Assembly: GCF_001420715.1 (NCBI RefSeq)
Contig: NZ_LJJC01000004.1
Coordinates: 62,149 to 126,148 of the forward strand
Reading direction: 5' to 3'
Length of the DNA: 64,000 nt
Source: Heyndrickxia shackletonii
GTDB lineage: Bacteria; Bacillota; Bacilli; Bacillales; Bacillaceae_C
The position numbers were made by a program, and so were the translations under genes. Below are positions 29,630 through 39,532 of this stretch, piece after piece. How positions within the stretch are numbered: position 1 is the first letter of the stretch; every line of letters begins with the position of its first letter. The notes under the pieces were generated by a model that made no database searches, was not told where the DNA came from, and worked only from the letters and a program-made list of their open reading frames with translations.

Positions 29630-30854
29630 ATTTATGGAAAGTAAATGGTTTATTAGAATTCTTGCACTGCTCCTAGCCCTTTTATTATTTACTTCCGTAC
29701 ATGATAATCAAAGTCTCTTTAAAAACATTAAATCAAATAAAGGGGAAGCAACCGTACAAATGCCGGTTGTACTTTATTATGATGAGGAAAATACCGTTGT
29801 TTCGGGAGTTCCTAAAACGGTGGAGGTAACACTCTCCGGCCCTAATAATCTTGTTGAGTTTGCAAAAAGCTCCAGAGATTTCAGTGTGTTTGTTGATTTA
29901 AGCAATGCCAAAATTGGGCGTCAAAGAGTGAAACTAAAGACAAAGGGTCTTTCGGATAAATTAACAGCAAAAATTTCCCCTGCAGCGGTAGAAGTATCTG
30001 TACAAGAAAAGGTCACCGTTGAAAAGCCAGTTACCGCAGAATTTAATTCGGATTTACTGGCGGAAGGATTTGAGGCGGAACAGCCAACTGTTAGTCCGAA
30101 AACCGTTAAAATCACCGGTGCAAAAGATGTTATTGATAAAATTAGCTATGTAAGAGCGGCATTAAATGTCAATAAGAACATTGATGCCGATATAACGAAA
30201 GATGCATGGGTACAAGTTCTCGACCGTAATTTTAACAAATTAGATGTGTCAGTGAATCCCGGTACTGTGCAGGTTAACATACCAGTAAAGAATCCAAGTA
30301 AGACGGTGCCAATTACCATTAACCCTACAGGAAAAGAGCAGGATGGGGTGGTCATTGACAGTATCTCGACAGATCCAAAGAATGTGACTATTTACGGAAA
30401 GAGCGATGTATTAAAAACCATTGATGCCCTAACCTTAGATGTTGATATTAGCAAAATTGCTAAAGATACGGATCTTACTGTTCCATTGAAGAGTCCTAAA
30501 GACGTTAATAAACTGGATCCAGGAACGGTGAAGGTAAAGGTAAAGGTGCGGGATAAGGTGGAACAAAAAACCTTTTCGAATATTAAGTTGAGCAGTAAAG
30601 GTTTGGATGATAATTATGATTTAGAATTCCTATCCCCTTCTGATGGTCTTGTGGACCTAAATGTGACGGGTCCAAGTCAAGAGCTTAAGAACTTAGACGA
30701 TCATAATTTTGATGTGTTTCTGGACTTATCGGGGTTAAAACCTGGTGATCATAATGTGAACATAGAAGTTAACGGGCCAAACGACTTATCGTGGGAGTTA
30801 TCCAGTAAGAAGGCAAAAATTCGTTTAACTGAAAAAAATCAAAGTAATGTATAG
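29622..30854 (+). CDS. cdaR: CdaA regulator CdaR (YbbR)
   Basis: 410 aa: one N-terminal membrane helix ([17 protein letters not shown] type) then four YbbR beta-domains outside the membrane (each with ..[12 protein letters not shown] / ISKIA..LDLP-like turns). Binds and modulates CdaA. Translationally coupled to cdaA. Confidence 0.93.
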   Translation: MDKFMESKWFIRILALLLALLLFTSVHDNQSLFKNIKSNKGEATVQMPVVLYYDEENTVVSGVPKTVEVTLSGPNNLVEFAKSSRDFSVFVDLSNAKIGRQRVKLKTKGLSDKLTAKISPAAVEVSVQEKVTVEKPVTAEFNSDLLAEGFEAEQPTVSPKTVKITGAKDVIDKISYVRAALNVNKNIDADITKDAWVQVLDRNFNKLDVSVNPGTVQVNIPVKNPSKTVPITINPTGKEQDGVVIDSISTDPKNVTIYGKSDVLKTIDALTLDVDISKIAKDTDLTVPLKSPKDVNKLDPGTVKVKVKVRDKVEQKTFSNIKLSSKGLDDNYDLEFLSPSDGLVDLNVTGPSQELKNLDDHNFDVFLDLSGLKPGDHNVNIEVNGPNDLSWELSSKKAKIRLTEKNQSNV

Positions 30855-30886
30855 ACAATGGATTTAAAGAAGGAGAGAAAGATTTT

Positions 30887-32242
30887 ATGGGTAAATATTT
30901 TGGTACTGACGGAGTAAGAGGGATTGCTAATACAGAATTAACACCCGAACTGGCATTTAAACTCGGACGTTATGGTGGATATGTATTAACAAAAAATTCG
31001 GAGCGACCTAAGGTTATAATTGGTCGTGATACTCGTATTTCCGGTCATATGCTGGAAGGTGCACTAGTTGCCGGCTTGCTTTCCATAGGAGCAGAGGTCA
31101 TGCGTTTAGGTGTTATTTCAACACCTGGTGTTGCTTTTTTAACAAAAGCGTTAGGTGCTCAGGCTGGAGTTATGATTTCTGCATCCCATAATCCGGTTGC
31201 CGATAATGGAATTAAGTTTTTCGGATCTGACGGCTTTAAGCTAGTGGACCAACAGGAGCTGGAAATTGAAGAATTACTTGACCAGCAAGAGGATCATCTA
31301 CCGCGTCCAGTTGGGAAAGATCTTGGTATGGTAAACGATTACTTTGAAGGTGGTCAAAAATATTTACAATTTTTGAAGCAAACGGTTGAAGAAGATTTCT
31401 CAGGCATTCATATTGCATTAGATTGTGCTAATGGCGCAACCTCTTCTTTAGCAACGCATCTATTCGCTGATCTTGATGCGGATGTATCTACTATGGGAGC
31501 ATCTCCGGATGGATTGAATATTAATGAAGGTGTCGGTTCTACACATCCCGAAAATCTAGCCGCTTTTGTAAAAGAAAAAGGAGCGGATGTAGGTCTTGCC
31601 TTCGATGGTGATGGCGACCGCATGATTGCAGTGGATGAAAATGGTGAAATCGTGGATGGCGATCAGATCATGTATATCTGTGCAAAATACCTTAAGAGTG
31701 AAGGCCGTTTAAAGCATTCTACGGTGGTATCTACTGTTATGAGTAACTTAGGATTTCATAAAGGTCTGGAGGAACTCGGCATTAAGAGTATTCAAACCGC
31801 TGTCGGGGATCGTTATGTAGTGGAAGAAATGAAAAATGACGGTTATAACCTTGGCGGTGAACAATCCGGACATGTTATCTTTTTAGATTATAATACAACA
31901 GGGGATGGCCTGTTATCCGGTATTCAGCTTGTTAATATTATGAAGGCGACGAAAAAGCCATTATCCGAGCTTGCAAAGGAAATGAAAAAATATCCACAAA
32001 AACTTGTGAATGTAATGGTTTCAGATAAATATCATGTGACGGATAATGAAAGTGTAAAAGCCATTATCCAAGAAGTAGAATCAGAAATGGGAGGTAATGG
32101 TCGAATTCTCGTCCGCCCTTCCGGAACAGAACCATTAGTTCGTGTAATGGCAGAAGCGCCGACTGAAGAAAAATGTGAAGAATACGTGCGTCGAATTGTA
32201 GAAGTTGTGGAAAAAGAAATGGGATTAAAAGTGGAAAAATAA
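30887..32242 (+). CDS. glmM: Phosphoglucosamine mutase GlmM
   Basis: 451 aa alpha-D-phosphohexomutase. Start [12 protein letters not shown], catalytic phosphoserine loop ISASHNP (about 100), Mg-binding DGDGDR (about 241-246), phosphate-binding RPSGTEP near the end. Converts glucosamine-6-P to glucosamine-1-P for peptidoglycan precursors. RBS AAGGAGAG. Confidence 0.96.
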   Translation: MGKYFGTDGVRGIANTELTPELAFKLGRYGGYVLTKNSERPKVIIGRDTRISGHMLEGALVAGLLSIGAEVMRLGVISTPGVAFLTKALGAQAGVMISASHNPVADNGIKFFGSDGFKLVDQQELEIEELLDQQEDHLPRPVGKDLGMVNDYFEGGQKYLQFLKQTVEEDFSGIHIALDCANGATSSLATHLFADLDADVSTMGASPDGLNINEGVGSTHPENLAAFVKEKGADVGLAFDGDGDRMIAVDENGEIVDGDQIMYICAKYLKSEGRLKHSTVVSTVMSNLGFHKGLEELGIKSIQTAVGDRYVVEEMKNDGYNLGGEQSGHVIFLDYNTTGDGLLSGIQLVNIMKATKKPLSELAKEMKKYPQKLVNVMVSDKYHVTDNESVKAIIQEVESEMGGNGRILVRPSGTEPLVRVMAEAPTEEKCEEYVRRIVEVVEKEMGLKVEK

Positions 32243-32290
32243 AATGGATATGCATACGGGTCACCTTCCAATCCCGTATGCATATTTTAT
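32243..32290 (+). terminator. Terminator after glmM
   Basis: GGATATGCATACGGG pairs with CCCGTATGCATATT (12-nt loop), then TTTATTT. Confidence 0.8.
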
Positions 32291-32417
32291 TTATGTAATG
32301 TTTTTTATAGCTCTTTTTCTTTGTTGCTTTTTTAAATTAAGAACCTCAAAAATTACCTATTTTTAGACTAAAAACAAATGATGAAAAGCAACAATTGAAA
32401 CGAAAAAAAGTTTTTTA

Positions 32418-32447
32418 TTGACGAAAAGCACTAAAGTAAGGTAAGAT
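32418..32447 (+). promoter_or_regulatory. Putative glmS promoter
   Basis: TTGACG 32418-32423, 18 bp, TAAGAT 32442-32447, about 70 bp before the ribozyme cleavage site. Confidence 0.5.
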
Positions 32448-32517
32448 AATGGTGCTTTTTAATTGGAGTTAACATCAAAGGGAAAAGGAGGATAGTGTCA
32501 CAATATTTTATTTAAAA

Positions 32518-32665
32518 GCGCCAGAACTAAACGTAGAGGTTTAGTTGACGAGGTGGAGGAGTATCGAGGATTTCGGCGGATACCTCCCGGCTGCCACACA
32601 CAGTCGATGTCTTTTTCTTAAAACACTGAGGTGACTTGGTGCACAAAGGAAAAAGAAAAGTGGAA
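32518..32665 (+). ncRNA. glmS ribozyme (glucosamine-6-phosphate riboswitch)
   Basis: Conserved core GCGCCAGAACT from 32518 (cleavage just 5' of this G), GACGAGGTGGAGGAGTATCGAG and GATTTCGGCGGATACCTCCCGG, with a 3' P4-type stem region. Self-cleaves on binding GlcN6P and so lowers glmS expression. The 3' boundary is approximate. A further hairpin (GGGGCAGGAAT..ATTCTTGCCCC, about 32777-32812) lies between it and the glmS RBS. Confidence 0.92.
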
Positions 32666-32834
32666 AAGATCCTATTTCATTAATGAATCTATGTTTCTAT
32701 TTCACAGCAGATACGAAATCAGGAAAAGATTAGATGATTTATATGAACAGGAAAACTACCAACTAAAAAGCAGAGATAAGGGGCAGGAATGCTCCTAGTA
32801 TTCTTGCCCCTATTATTAGGGAGGAAGATACAAA

Positions 32835-34637
32835 ATGTGTGGTATTGTAGGTTATATTGGACAAAAAGATGCGAAGGAAATTTTACTAAAAGGCTTAGAA
32901 AAGCTTGAATATAGAGGATATGACTCTGCAGGTATTGCGTTGCAGAACGGAAATATGGTTCATGTTTTCAAAGAAAAGGGAAGAATTGCAGATCTTCGTG
33001 CAATTGTTTCGGAGGAAGTTCAAGCTCCAAAGGGAATTGGACATACACGCTGGGCAACTCACGGTGTTCCGAGCAAAGGAAATGCTCATCCCCATCAGAG
33101 TGCATCAGGCCGTTTTACGCTTGTTCATAATGGAGTAATTGAAAACTATTCCCACTTGCAACAGGAGTATTTAAAGGATGTTGAACTAAGAAGTGAAACG
33201 GACACGGAAATCATTGTTCAACTAGTTGAAAAGTTTGCAGGTGAGGGGCTTTCTACGAAGGAAGCATTCCGCAAAACTCTTACTCTACTTATTGGTTCCT
33301 ATGCACTTGCATTATTAGATACGGAAGATAATAGCACTATTTATGTTGCGAAAAACAAGAGTCCGCTCCTAGTCGGGGTTGGAGAAGGCTTTAATGTAGT
33401 TGCTAGTGATGCGATGGCAATGATTCAGGTAACGAATCAATATATCGAACTAATGGATAAAGAGATGGTCATCGTTACGAATAATGCAATTGTCATTGAG
33501 GATCTCCAAGGCAACCAAGTTAAACGTGATCCATATACCGCTTCAATTGATGCAAGTGATATTGAAAAGGGAACCTATCCTCACTACATGTTGAAGGAAA
33601 TCGATGAACAGCCTCTTGTAATGAGAAAAATCATTCAGGCGTATCAGGATATTAATGGGGAACTAGCAATTGATTCCGATATTACTGCTGCTCTAAAAGA
33701 AGCCGACCGTGTTTACATCGTAGCGTGTGGAACGAGTTACCACGCTGGACTTGTAGGTAAGCAGCTAATCGAAAAGCTCGCAAAAATTCCAGTAGAAGTG
33801 CATGTAGCAAGTGAGTTCAGTTACAATATGCCGCTTTTAAGTGAAAAGCCTTTATTTATTTTCATCTCCCAAAGCGGGGAAACAGCAGATAGCCGTTCTG
33901 TGCTTGTAAATGTGAAGAATTTAGGCTATAAGGCATTAACGATCACGAATGTTGCTGGCTCTACACTTTCACGTGAAGCAGACTATACTTTATTATTACA
34001 TGCAGGACCAGAGATTGCAGTTGCTTCAACAAAAGCATACACAGCACAGATAGCCGTGCTTTCCATCCTTGCAAGCGTTACTGCAAAAGTAAAAGGAATT
34101 GCAGAAGAATTCGACCTTATTCATGAACTTGGTATTGTCGCAAATGCAATGGAAGTATTGTGTGATTCGAAGGAAGAAATCGAAAAAATTGCTTATGAGT
34201 ATTTAACTGTAACTCGTAACTGCTTCTTTATCGGACGTTCCCTTGACAATTATGTAGGACTTGAAGGGGCACTAAAGTTAAAAGAAATTTCATATATTCA
34301 AGCAGAAGGCTTTGCCGGTGGAGAATTAAAGCATGGTACCATCGCTTTAATCGAAGAAGGAACACCTGTCATCGCGTTGGCAACACAAAAGAATGTCAAC
34401 TTAAGCATTCGTGGTAATGTCAAAGAAGTAACGGCTCGTGGTGCAAACCCTTGTATCATTTCCATGAAAGGCTTAGAAACAGATGAAGACCGTTTCATCA
34501 TACCGGAAGTACACGAATTATTAACACCTCTTATCTCTGTAGTACCATTACAACTAATCGCATACTACGCTGCCCTTCATCGCGACTGTGATGTGGATAA
34601 ACCACGTAACTTGGCGAAAAGTGTCACAGTGGAGTAA
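32835..34637 (+). CDS. glmS: Glutamine-fructose-6-phosphate aminotransferase (isomerizing)
   Basis: 600 aa. [10 protein letters not shown]-terminal nucleophile Cys2, class II glutaminase domain; two SIS domains with CGTSYHAG and [10 protein letters not shown]-terminus [17 protein letters not shown]. Makes glucosamine-6-phosphate. The 3' end of this gene is the TnsD recognition site, and a Tn7-like element is inserted 25 bp after the stop codon. Confidence 0.97.
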   Translation: MCGIVGYIGQKDAKEILLKGLEKLEYRGYDSAGIALQNGNMVHVFKEKGRIADLRAIVSEEVQAPKGIGHTRWATHGVPSKGNAHPHQSASGRFTLVHNGVIENYSHLQQEYLKDVELRSETDTEIIVQLVEKFAGEGLSTKEAFRKTLTLLIGSYALALLDTEDNSTIYVAKNKSPLLVGVGEGFNVVASDAMAMIQVTNQYIELMDKEMVIVTNNAIVIEDLQGNQVKRDPYTASIDASDIEKGTYPHYMLKEIDEQPLVMRKIIQAYQDINGELAIDSDITAALKEADRVYIVACGTSYHAGLVGKQLIEKLAKIPVEVHVASEFSYNMPLLSEKPLFIFISQSGETADSRSVLVNVKNLGYKALTITNVAGSTLSREADYTLLLHAGPEIAVASTKAYTAQIAVLSILASVTAKVKGIAEEFDLIHELGIVANAMEVLCDSKEEIEKIAYEYLTVTRNCFFIGRSLDNYVGLEGALKLKEISYIQAEGFAGGELKHGTIALIEEGTPVIALATQKNVNLSIRGNVKEVTARGANPCIISMKGLETDEDRFIIPEVHELLTPLISVVPLQLIAYYAALHRDCDVDKPRNLAKSVTVE

Positions 34638-34676
34638 TGGTTAGTTGAAGAATAGATGATGTTGTGGATTTGAAAT

Positions 34677-34750
34677 AAAGTCGCGATGTTTATAAAAAAG
34701 ATGCGATGTTTTGAAGAAAGTCACGATGTTTTAAAGAAAGTTGCGAAGCT
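34677..34750 (+). repeat. TnsB-binding-like sites of the right end
   Basis: Four copies with exact 20-bp period: AAAGTCGCGATGTT (34677), AAAGATGCGATGTT (34697), AAAGTCACGATGTT (34717), AAAGTTGCGAAGCT (34737). Tn7 also has four sites at its right end. They lie in the tnsA promoter region, so TnsB could repress the operon. Confidence 0.85.
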
Positions 34751-34753
34751 TTT

Positions 34754-34783
34754 CCCCTTTAGATATGATTGTCTAAAGGGGTG
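34754..34783 (+). promoter_or_regulatory. Hairpin that hides the tnsA ribosome binding site
   Basis: CCCCTTTAGA (34754-34763) pairs perfectly with TCTAAAGGGG (34772-34781), 8-nt loop. The tnsA Shine-Dalgarno AAAGGGGTG lies in the 3' arm, five bases before the ATG at 34789. Long transcripts entering from glmS would fold this and not translate tnsA. Confidence 0.75.
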
Positions 34784-34788
34784 TTTTT

Positions 34789-35628
34789 ATGTCTAAAAGA
34801 AAAAGAACATCTAAAATTGAGAAGTGGATTAAGGAAGGTCGTGGCTCAGGAATTGGTTCAGAATATAAACCATGGTTAAAGATCCAAGATGTATCTTCGT
34901 TAGGTAGATCTACTCGCTTGAAAGGAATTAAGACAAAAAGGCAGCATGAGTTTTTATCAGATTTAGAACGAAACTACTTTTATATTACTGAATATTCGGA
35001 TTTGGTTCTTGATATTCGTGAACAATTTCCTTTACTTCCATTGGAAGAAACAATTGTCATTGCAGATGAGTTAGGTATTAAACATCCTACCGATCCTAGA
35101 ACGGGAGAACCGATTGTGATGACAACGGATTTTTTATTAACGATTAATAATGGACAAAGCGTATTTGAAGTAGCTCATACAATTAAAATGAAGGATGAAT
35201 TATTAAAAGAGCGTATACTTGAAAAGTTTGAGATTGAACGTGAGTATTGGCATCGAAAAGGAATTGATTGGGGCATTGTAACAGAAGAAGAAATACTTAA
35301 AACAATGGCAAGAAACATCAGTTTTATCCACGATTACTATGACATTCGAGATTATGATGTATTTCGAGAAATGAGTGCACAGCATATTGAAGACTTATCT
35401 ATTTCTTTAATGCAAAGGTTATTAGGAACTACAGAAAGCATTCGTAAAATCACAAATGAATTTGATACAGATACGCATTTGCCTTTTGGTAGTGGTGTAA
35501 CGTTGTTTTATCATTTATTATCTCGAAAAATCATCATCATAGATATGATTGAGCCTTTAAATTTGGAAAAGCCAATCACCATTAAGTCGATTGATGATAG
35601 CAATCTGAAGAAGGTGAAATACGGATGA
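34789..35628 (+). CDS. tnsA: Tn7-like transposase subunit TnsA
   Basis: 279 aa restriction-endonuclease-fold nuclease that cuts the 5' ends of the element. Likely catalytic residues Glu60 (LSDLERNYFY), Asp114 (MTTDFLLT) and Lys133 (AHTIKMK), matching the Tn7 TnsA E-D-K pattern in spacing. The C-terminal part (~175-279) is the TnsC-binding/HTH region. Overlaps tnsB by ATGA. Confidence 0.92.
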   Translation: MSKRKRTSKIEKWIKEGRGSGIGSEYKPWLKIQDVSSLGRSTRLKGIKTKRQHEFLSDLERNYFYITEYSDLVLDIREQFPLLPLEETIVIADELGIKHPTDPRTGEPIVMTTDFLLTINNGQSVFEVAHTIKMKDELLKERILEKFEIEREYWHRKGIDWGIVTEEEILKTMARNISFIHDYYDIRDYDVFREMSAQHIEDLSISLMQRLLGTTESIRKITNEFDTDTHLPFGSGVTLFYHLLSRKIIIIDMIEPLNLEKPITIKSIDDSNLKKVKYG

Positions 35629-37781
35629 TGTTGATTAACCAAGTGCTTCAATATGTATCTGATTCAAGAAGATTACGTGTTATTGAGATAGAAGAATCTT
35701 ATGTATATATAGTCAATATTGATACGACAAGTGCTATGCCCCAAAGGGAACTTTATTTAAACTTACAAACAGAGATGAATCAAGATGAACTGCTTGTTGT
35801 AAGTGATCCTTATGCAAAAGCTATCCCAGATAATGAGCTCACAGAAGTTCAAATTCGTAAACGTGAAGAAGATTGGCGAACAGTAGAAGAATATATCCTC
35901 CCTAATATAAGTGAGTTACTACGAAAAAAAGGAAGAGAAAAGAAAATTACTGAAATCGTTAAGACAAGTGGAGTTGGAAAAACGAAAATAAAAAAATTAC
36001 TTAGCCGTTATTGGCAGCGTGGTATGAATAAAAATTCCATGTTACCAGACTATGCAAATTCTGGTGGCAAGGGTAAAGCAAAGTCTTTGAAAGAAGCCAA
36101 AACAGGTCGTCCACGTAGAGTGCAAATTAGTGGAGATTATCAAACTGGCATTAATATAACAGACGAAGTGAAGCTTCAGTTTGAGCATGCCATTAATAAA
36201 TTTTACCGAAAAACGAACAACTACTCATTAAAAGATGTCTATCATTTCATATTGCGTGATTTTTATTCCGACCGTTATAAAGAAAATGGTGAAATGAAAT
36301 ATAGAGTATGGGAAGTAAACAGAATACCGTCTTACAATCAGTTTTACTATTGGTTTAAGAAAATAGAAGATCCAAAGAAAGATATTCAGTTCCGTAAAAG
36401 TGCTAAAGAATATGAACTGAAGCATCGTCCTATTTTAAGTGATTCAAAATCGGAAACGAATGGTCCAGGTACTCGCTTTCAAATTGATGCTACAATTGCA
36501 GATATTTATTTAGTGAGCTCGTTGGATGTAAATAAAGTCATTGGTCGCCCTGTTATTTATGCTGTCATTGATGTGTATTCACGAATAATAACAGGACTAT
36601 ATGTTGGATTAGAAGGACCTTCATGGATTGGAGCGATGATGGCTTTAGATAATATGGTAGCAGACAAGGTGGAGTTTTGTAAGAAATATGGAATCGAGAT
36701 TACTGAGGAACAATGGCCAACAAAACATTTACCTGAAATTATTATTGCAGATCGTGGAGAGTTTGAAGGATATTCTGTCGAAAATTTAATCAATAACTTA
36801 AATATAAAAATAGAAAATACGACAGCATACCGAGGAGATTTAAAAGGAATTGTTGAGCGCAAATTTCGTACGTTTAACGGCAAGATAAAACAGAAGGCTC
36901 CTGGTGCAATTCAAAAGGAATATCGAGAACGTGGAGATCAAGATTATCGTTTAGATGCTACGTTAAATCTTAAAGAGTTCACAACATTAATTATTACGCT
37001 AGTCCTTCATCATAATCATAAAATCATTGATAAATATCCAATGGAAAAAGAAATGATTACAGACGGTTTAGTACCAACACCAGTTAATTTATGGAACTGG
37101 GGCATTCAAAATAGTAAAGGGCGATTAAGAACAATCGATCGTAATATTCTACGCTTAAATGTGTTACCACGTGGCAAGGCAACAATTTCTAGAGCCGGTA
37201 TTAAGTTTAAAAACTTGTTATATGGTTCACGACAAGCAATTGAAGAACAGTGGTACTTGAAGTTAAAAAATCGCAGTATTGAAATTGTTTATGATCCTCG
37301 TAATGTCGAGAAGATATATATTCCTCATGATAATGGTATGGATTATGAAGCGTGTATATTACTTGAGCCAAGCCAACAGTATCGAAACGACTTTTTAGAG
37401 GAAATCGTTTTTTATCAACAGCTACGTAGTGAATTGGAAGAAATCGAACGATCTCATCAAGTACAGCTAACAATTAATACGGATGCCATGATGAATGAAA
37501 TAATAAAAAAAGCAGAGAAGAAGAAAAAGCAATCATTCAATCAACCGACAAGTAAGAAAGAAAAAATTGTTTCGATAAGAGATAACAAACATACGGAAAA
37601 ACAGTTAAATCGTGTAGAGGAGAAATTTGATTTATCGCTAGCTGTAGTCAGTGATAAACCAGATGTTATTGATTTTGTAACAAAAGAAAAAGTGCAAGAT
37701 GACATACCTAAAAAATCCAGTTCGCGTCTAATGGAAAAACTAAAGAAGAAGCGAGATGAGAAGTTTGGAAAAGACGAATAA
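35625..37781 (+). CDS. tnsB: Tn7-like transposase TnsB (DDE)
   Basis: 718 aa. Catalytic triad Asp288 (FQIDATIAD), Asp376 (IIADRGEFEG), Glu411 (GIVERKFR), a DD(35)E spacing. N-terminal DNA-binding domains (~70-230), C-terminal TnsC-contact tail, Lys/Glu-rich (~620-718). Joins the element's 3' ends to target DNA and binds the 20-bp end repeats. Confidence 0.95.
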   Translation: MMLINQVLQYVSDSRRLRVIEIEESYVYIVNIDTTSAMPQRELYLNLQTEMNQDELLVVSDPYAKAIPDNELTEVQIRKREEDWRTVEEYILPNISELLRKKGREKKITEIVKTSGVGKTKIKKLLSRYWQRGMNKNSMLPDYANSGGKGKAKSLKEAKTGRPRRVQISGDYQTGINITDEVKLQFEHAINKFYRKTNNYSLKDVYHFILRDFYSDRYKENGEMKYRVWEVNRIPSYNQFYYWFKKIEDPKKDIQFRKSAKEYELKHRPILSDSKSETNGPGTRFQIDATIADIYLVSSLDVNKVIGRPVIYAVIDVYSRIITGLYVGLEGPSWIGAMMALDNMVADKVEFCKKYGIEITEEQWPTKHLPEIIIADRGEFEGYSVENLINNLNIKIENTTAYRGDLKGIVERKFRTFNGKIKQKAPGAIQKEYRERGDQDYRLDATLNLKEFTTLIITLVLHHNHKIIDKYPMEKEMITDGLVPTPVNLWNWGIQNSKGRLRTIDRNILRLNVLPRGKATISRAGIKFKNLLYGSRQAIEEQWYLKLKNRSIEIVYDPRNVEKIYIPHDNGMDYEACILLEPSQQYRNDFLEEIVFYQQLRSELEEIERSHQVQLTINTDAMMNEIIKKAEKKKKQSFNQPTSKKEKIVSIRDNKHTEKQLNRVEEKFDLSLAVVSDKPDVIDFVTKEKVQDDIPKKSSSRLMEKLKKKRDEKFGKDE

Positions 37782-39447
37782 TCTTGTCCTTAAAGGTGAT
37801 TTTGAGAAAGCAACATATAGGGAACAAGCTTTATCTGAGTATAGTAACAATCCATTCATCGAAGCTCTTCCATGTATTTTCGATGAAGACAATGTACTAG
37901 AGCGATTTATGGTGACCCCACGTATTACACAGCAAGAAAAGCAAAGTGAAACGAATATCCGATATCATGTGCTAAAACGTGTGAAAAACTTTATTCAGCC
38001 TTTACCAATTCATTTTGAAGTAGAACGGAGACTTTCTACGCTAATACGTAGAGGTTACTTAGCTCGAAATCCTTTAGAGAAAACGTTTTTTGAACGTATT
38101 CGAGTATTACACCAATTACGTGAAGATGAGGAAGAAGCTCATAAATATATTGATGAGCGCTTGAATTATATTCGTTCTACAGCAGATAGTTTATCAATTA
38201 TCGGTATATCTGGTATTGGTAAAACAACAGCAATTGAACGATTGTTACTTATGTATCCTCAAGTTATTAAGCATGAGACGTATAAAGGCCAGCCTTTTAA
38301 CCGTACACAAATTGTTTGGCTTAAAATTGATTGTCCATATGATGGCAGCTTATCAACACTTTGTAAAAGCTTTTTCAAAGCGATTGATGACTTATTAGGA
38401 ACTCGTTATCTAGAGAAGTACGGCTACTTAAATCGTATTACATCAACAATGCTTTTACATATGACTTCATTAGCAAGTATGTATGGTATTGGTATGCTAG
38501 TCATCGATGAAATTCAGCACCTTTTACATTCCAAGAACGACCAAGAGGAAATGCTGAATTTCTTTGTTACACTATCAAATACAGTTGGTATCCCCACAGT
38601 ATTAATTGGTACTTCAAAGGCACAGCAATTATTTAAAGGTAACTTCAGACAAGCTCGTCGTGCAGCAAGTGACGGTGCGATTATTTGGGATCGTATGGCT
38701 GAGGACAGTGAGGAATGGGATTTCTTTTTAGAAACTTTATGGGAATTACAATGTCTTAAAACACGCTCAGAACTTACTGAAGATGTGAAAAAGACTTTTT
38801 ATGAGGAATGTCAGGGGATAACTTCGGTTGCAGTAAACTTGTTTATTTTAGCACAGGAGCGAGCTTTATTTGATGAATCAAATGAAGAAGAAAGAATTAC
38901 TCCACGTGTTCTGAAGAAAACAGCAAAAGAAGATATGAAAATTATCCAACCAATGCTTAATGCAATTCGTAAAAACGATTTAAAAGCGATGTATAAGTAC
39001 GAGGATATTATGATTAATCTAGATGATCTGATGATTAACCATAAGCAAAACACAGAGTATGAAGGTAAAATCAAAAAGGCGATGAAAGAACGACAAAATA
39101 CTTTGGGATATAAGCGACAGGATACGATAGAAAATTTAACTGTGGAGGTAGCCTCACTAGGAATTTTTGATAATCTGGAATTGAGTGATATTAAGCGAAT
39201 TATAATCAGAATTGTTGAAAATAACCCGATTGATACAGATTTAAATGTATTAAAAACAGATTCAATTCAACAAGCTATTACAATAAATCAACAAAAGAAA
39301 AAAAATAAAGAATCAAAGATGCAAAAGGGAGAATTATTGCCATTGTTAACATTAAGAACAGCAGCAATTGAAAAAAAGCAACACCCTTATGAATTGTTGA
39401 AATTAAAAGGATTTATTAAAAGTCCACTACAAGAATTCTATAAGTAA
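37756..39447 (+). CDS. tnsC: Tn7-like AAA+ regulator TnsC
   Basis: 563 aa. Walker A GISGIGKTT (about 153-161), Walker B MLVIDEIQHLLH, sensor region VLIGTSKAQQLF. ATP-dependent link between the transposase TnsAB and target selectors TnsD/TnsE. Start ATG 37756 overlaps tnsB by 26 nt. Long Lys-rich C-terminal tail. Confidence 0.93.
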   Translation: MRSLEKTNNLVLKGDFEKATYREQALSEYSNNPFIEALPCIFDEDNVLERFMVTPRITQQEKQSETNIRYHVLKRVKNFIQPLPIHFEVERRLSTLIRRGYLARNPLEKTFFERIRVLHQLREDEEEAHKYIDERLNYIRSTADSLSIIGISGIGKTTAIERLLLMYPQVIKHETYKGQPFNRTQIVWLKIDCPYDGSLSTLCKSFFKAIDDLLGTRYLEKYGYLNRITSTMLLHMTSLASMYGIGMLVIDEIQHLLHSKNDQEEMLNFFVTLSNTVGIPTVLIGTSKAQQLFKGNFRQARRAASDGAIIWDRMAEDSEEWDFFLETLWELQCLKTRSELTEDVKKTFYEECQGITSVAVNLFILAQERALFDESNEEERITPRVLKKTAKEDMKIIQPMLNAIRKNDLKAMYKYEDIMINLDDLMINHKQNTEYEGKIKKAMKERQNTLGYKRQDTIENLTVEVASLGIFDNLELSDIKRIIIRIVENNPIDTDLNVLKTDSIQQAITINQQKKKNKESKMQKGELLPLLTLRTAAIEKKQHPYELLKLKGFIKSPLQEFYK

Positions 39448-39532
39448 ATTAGAAATTAAGTTATGAGGTGTCTAAAAACCTAGATTGATCGACATGATAG
39501 AAGTATGTCGAATAAAACTAGGGGGATTTTGG

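Noticed and set aside
34660-34662. TGTTGTGG at 34660 as the right terminus
   Set aside because: Would make the duplication GATGA, which is not found at the other end; starting at 34663 gives GATGT on both sides and better terminal match.
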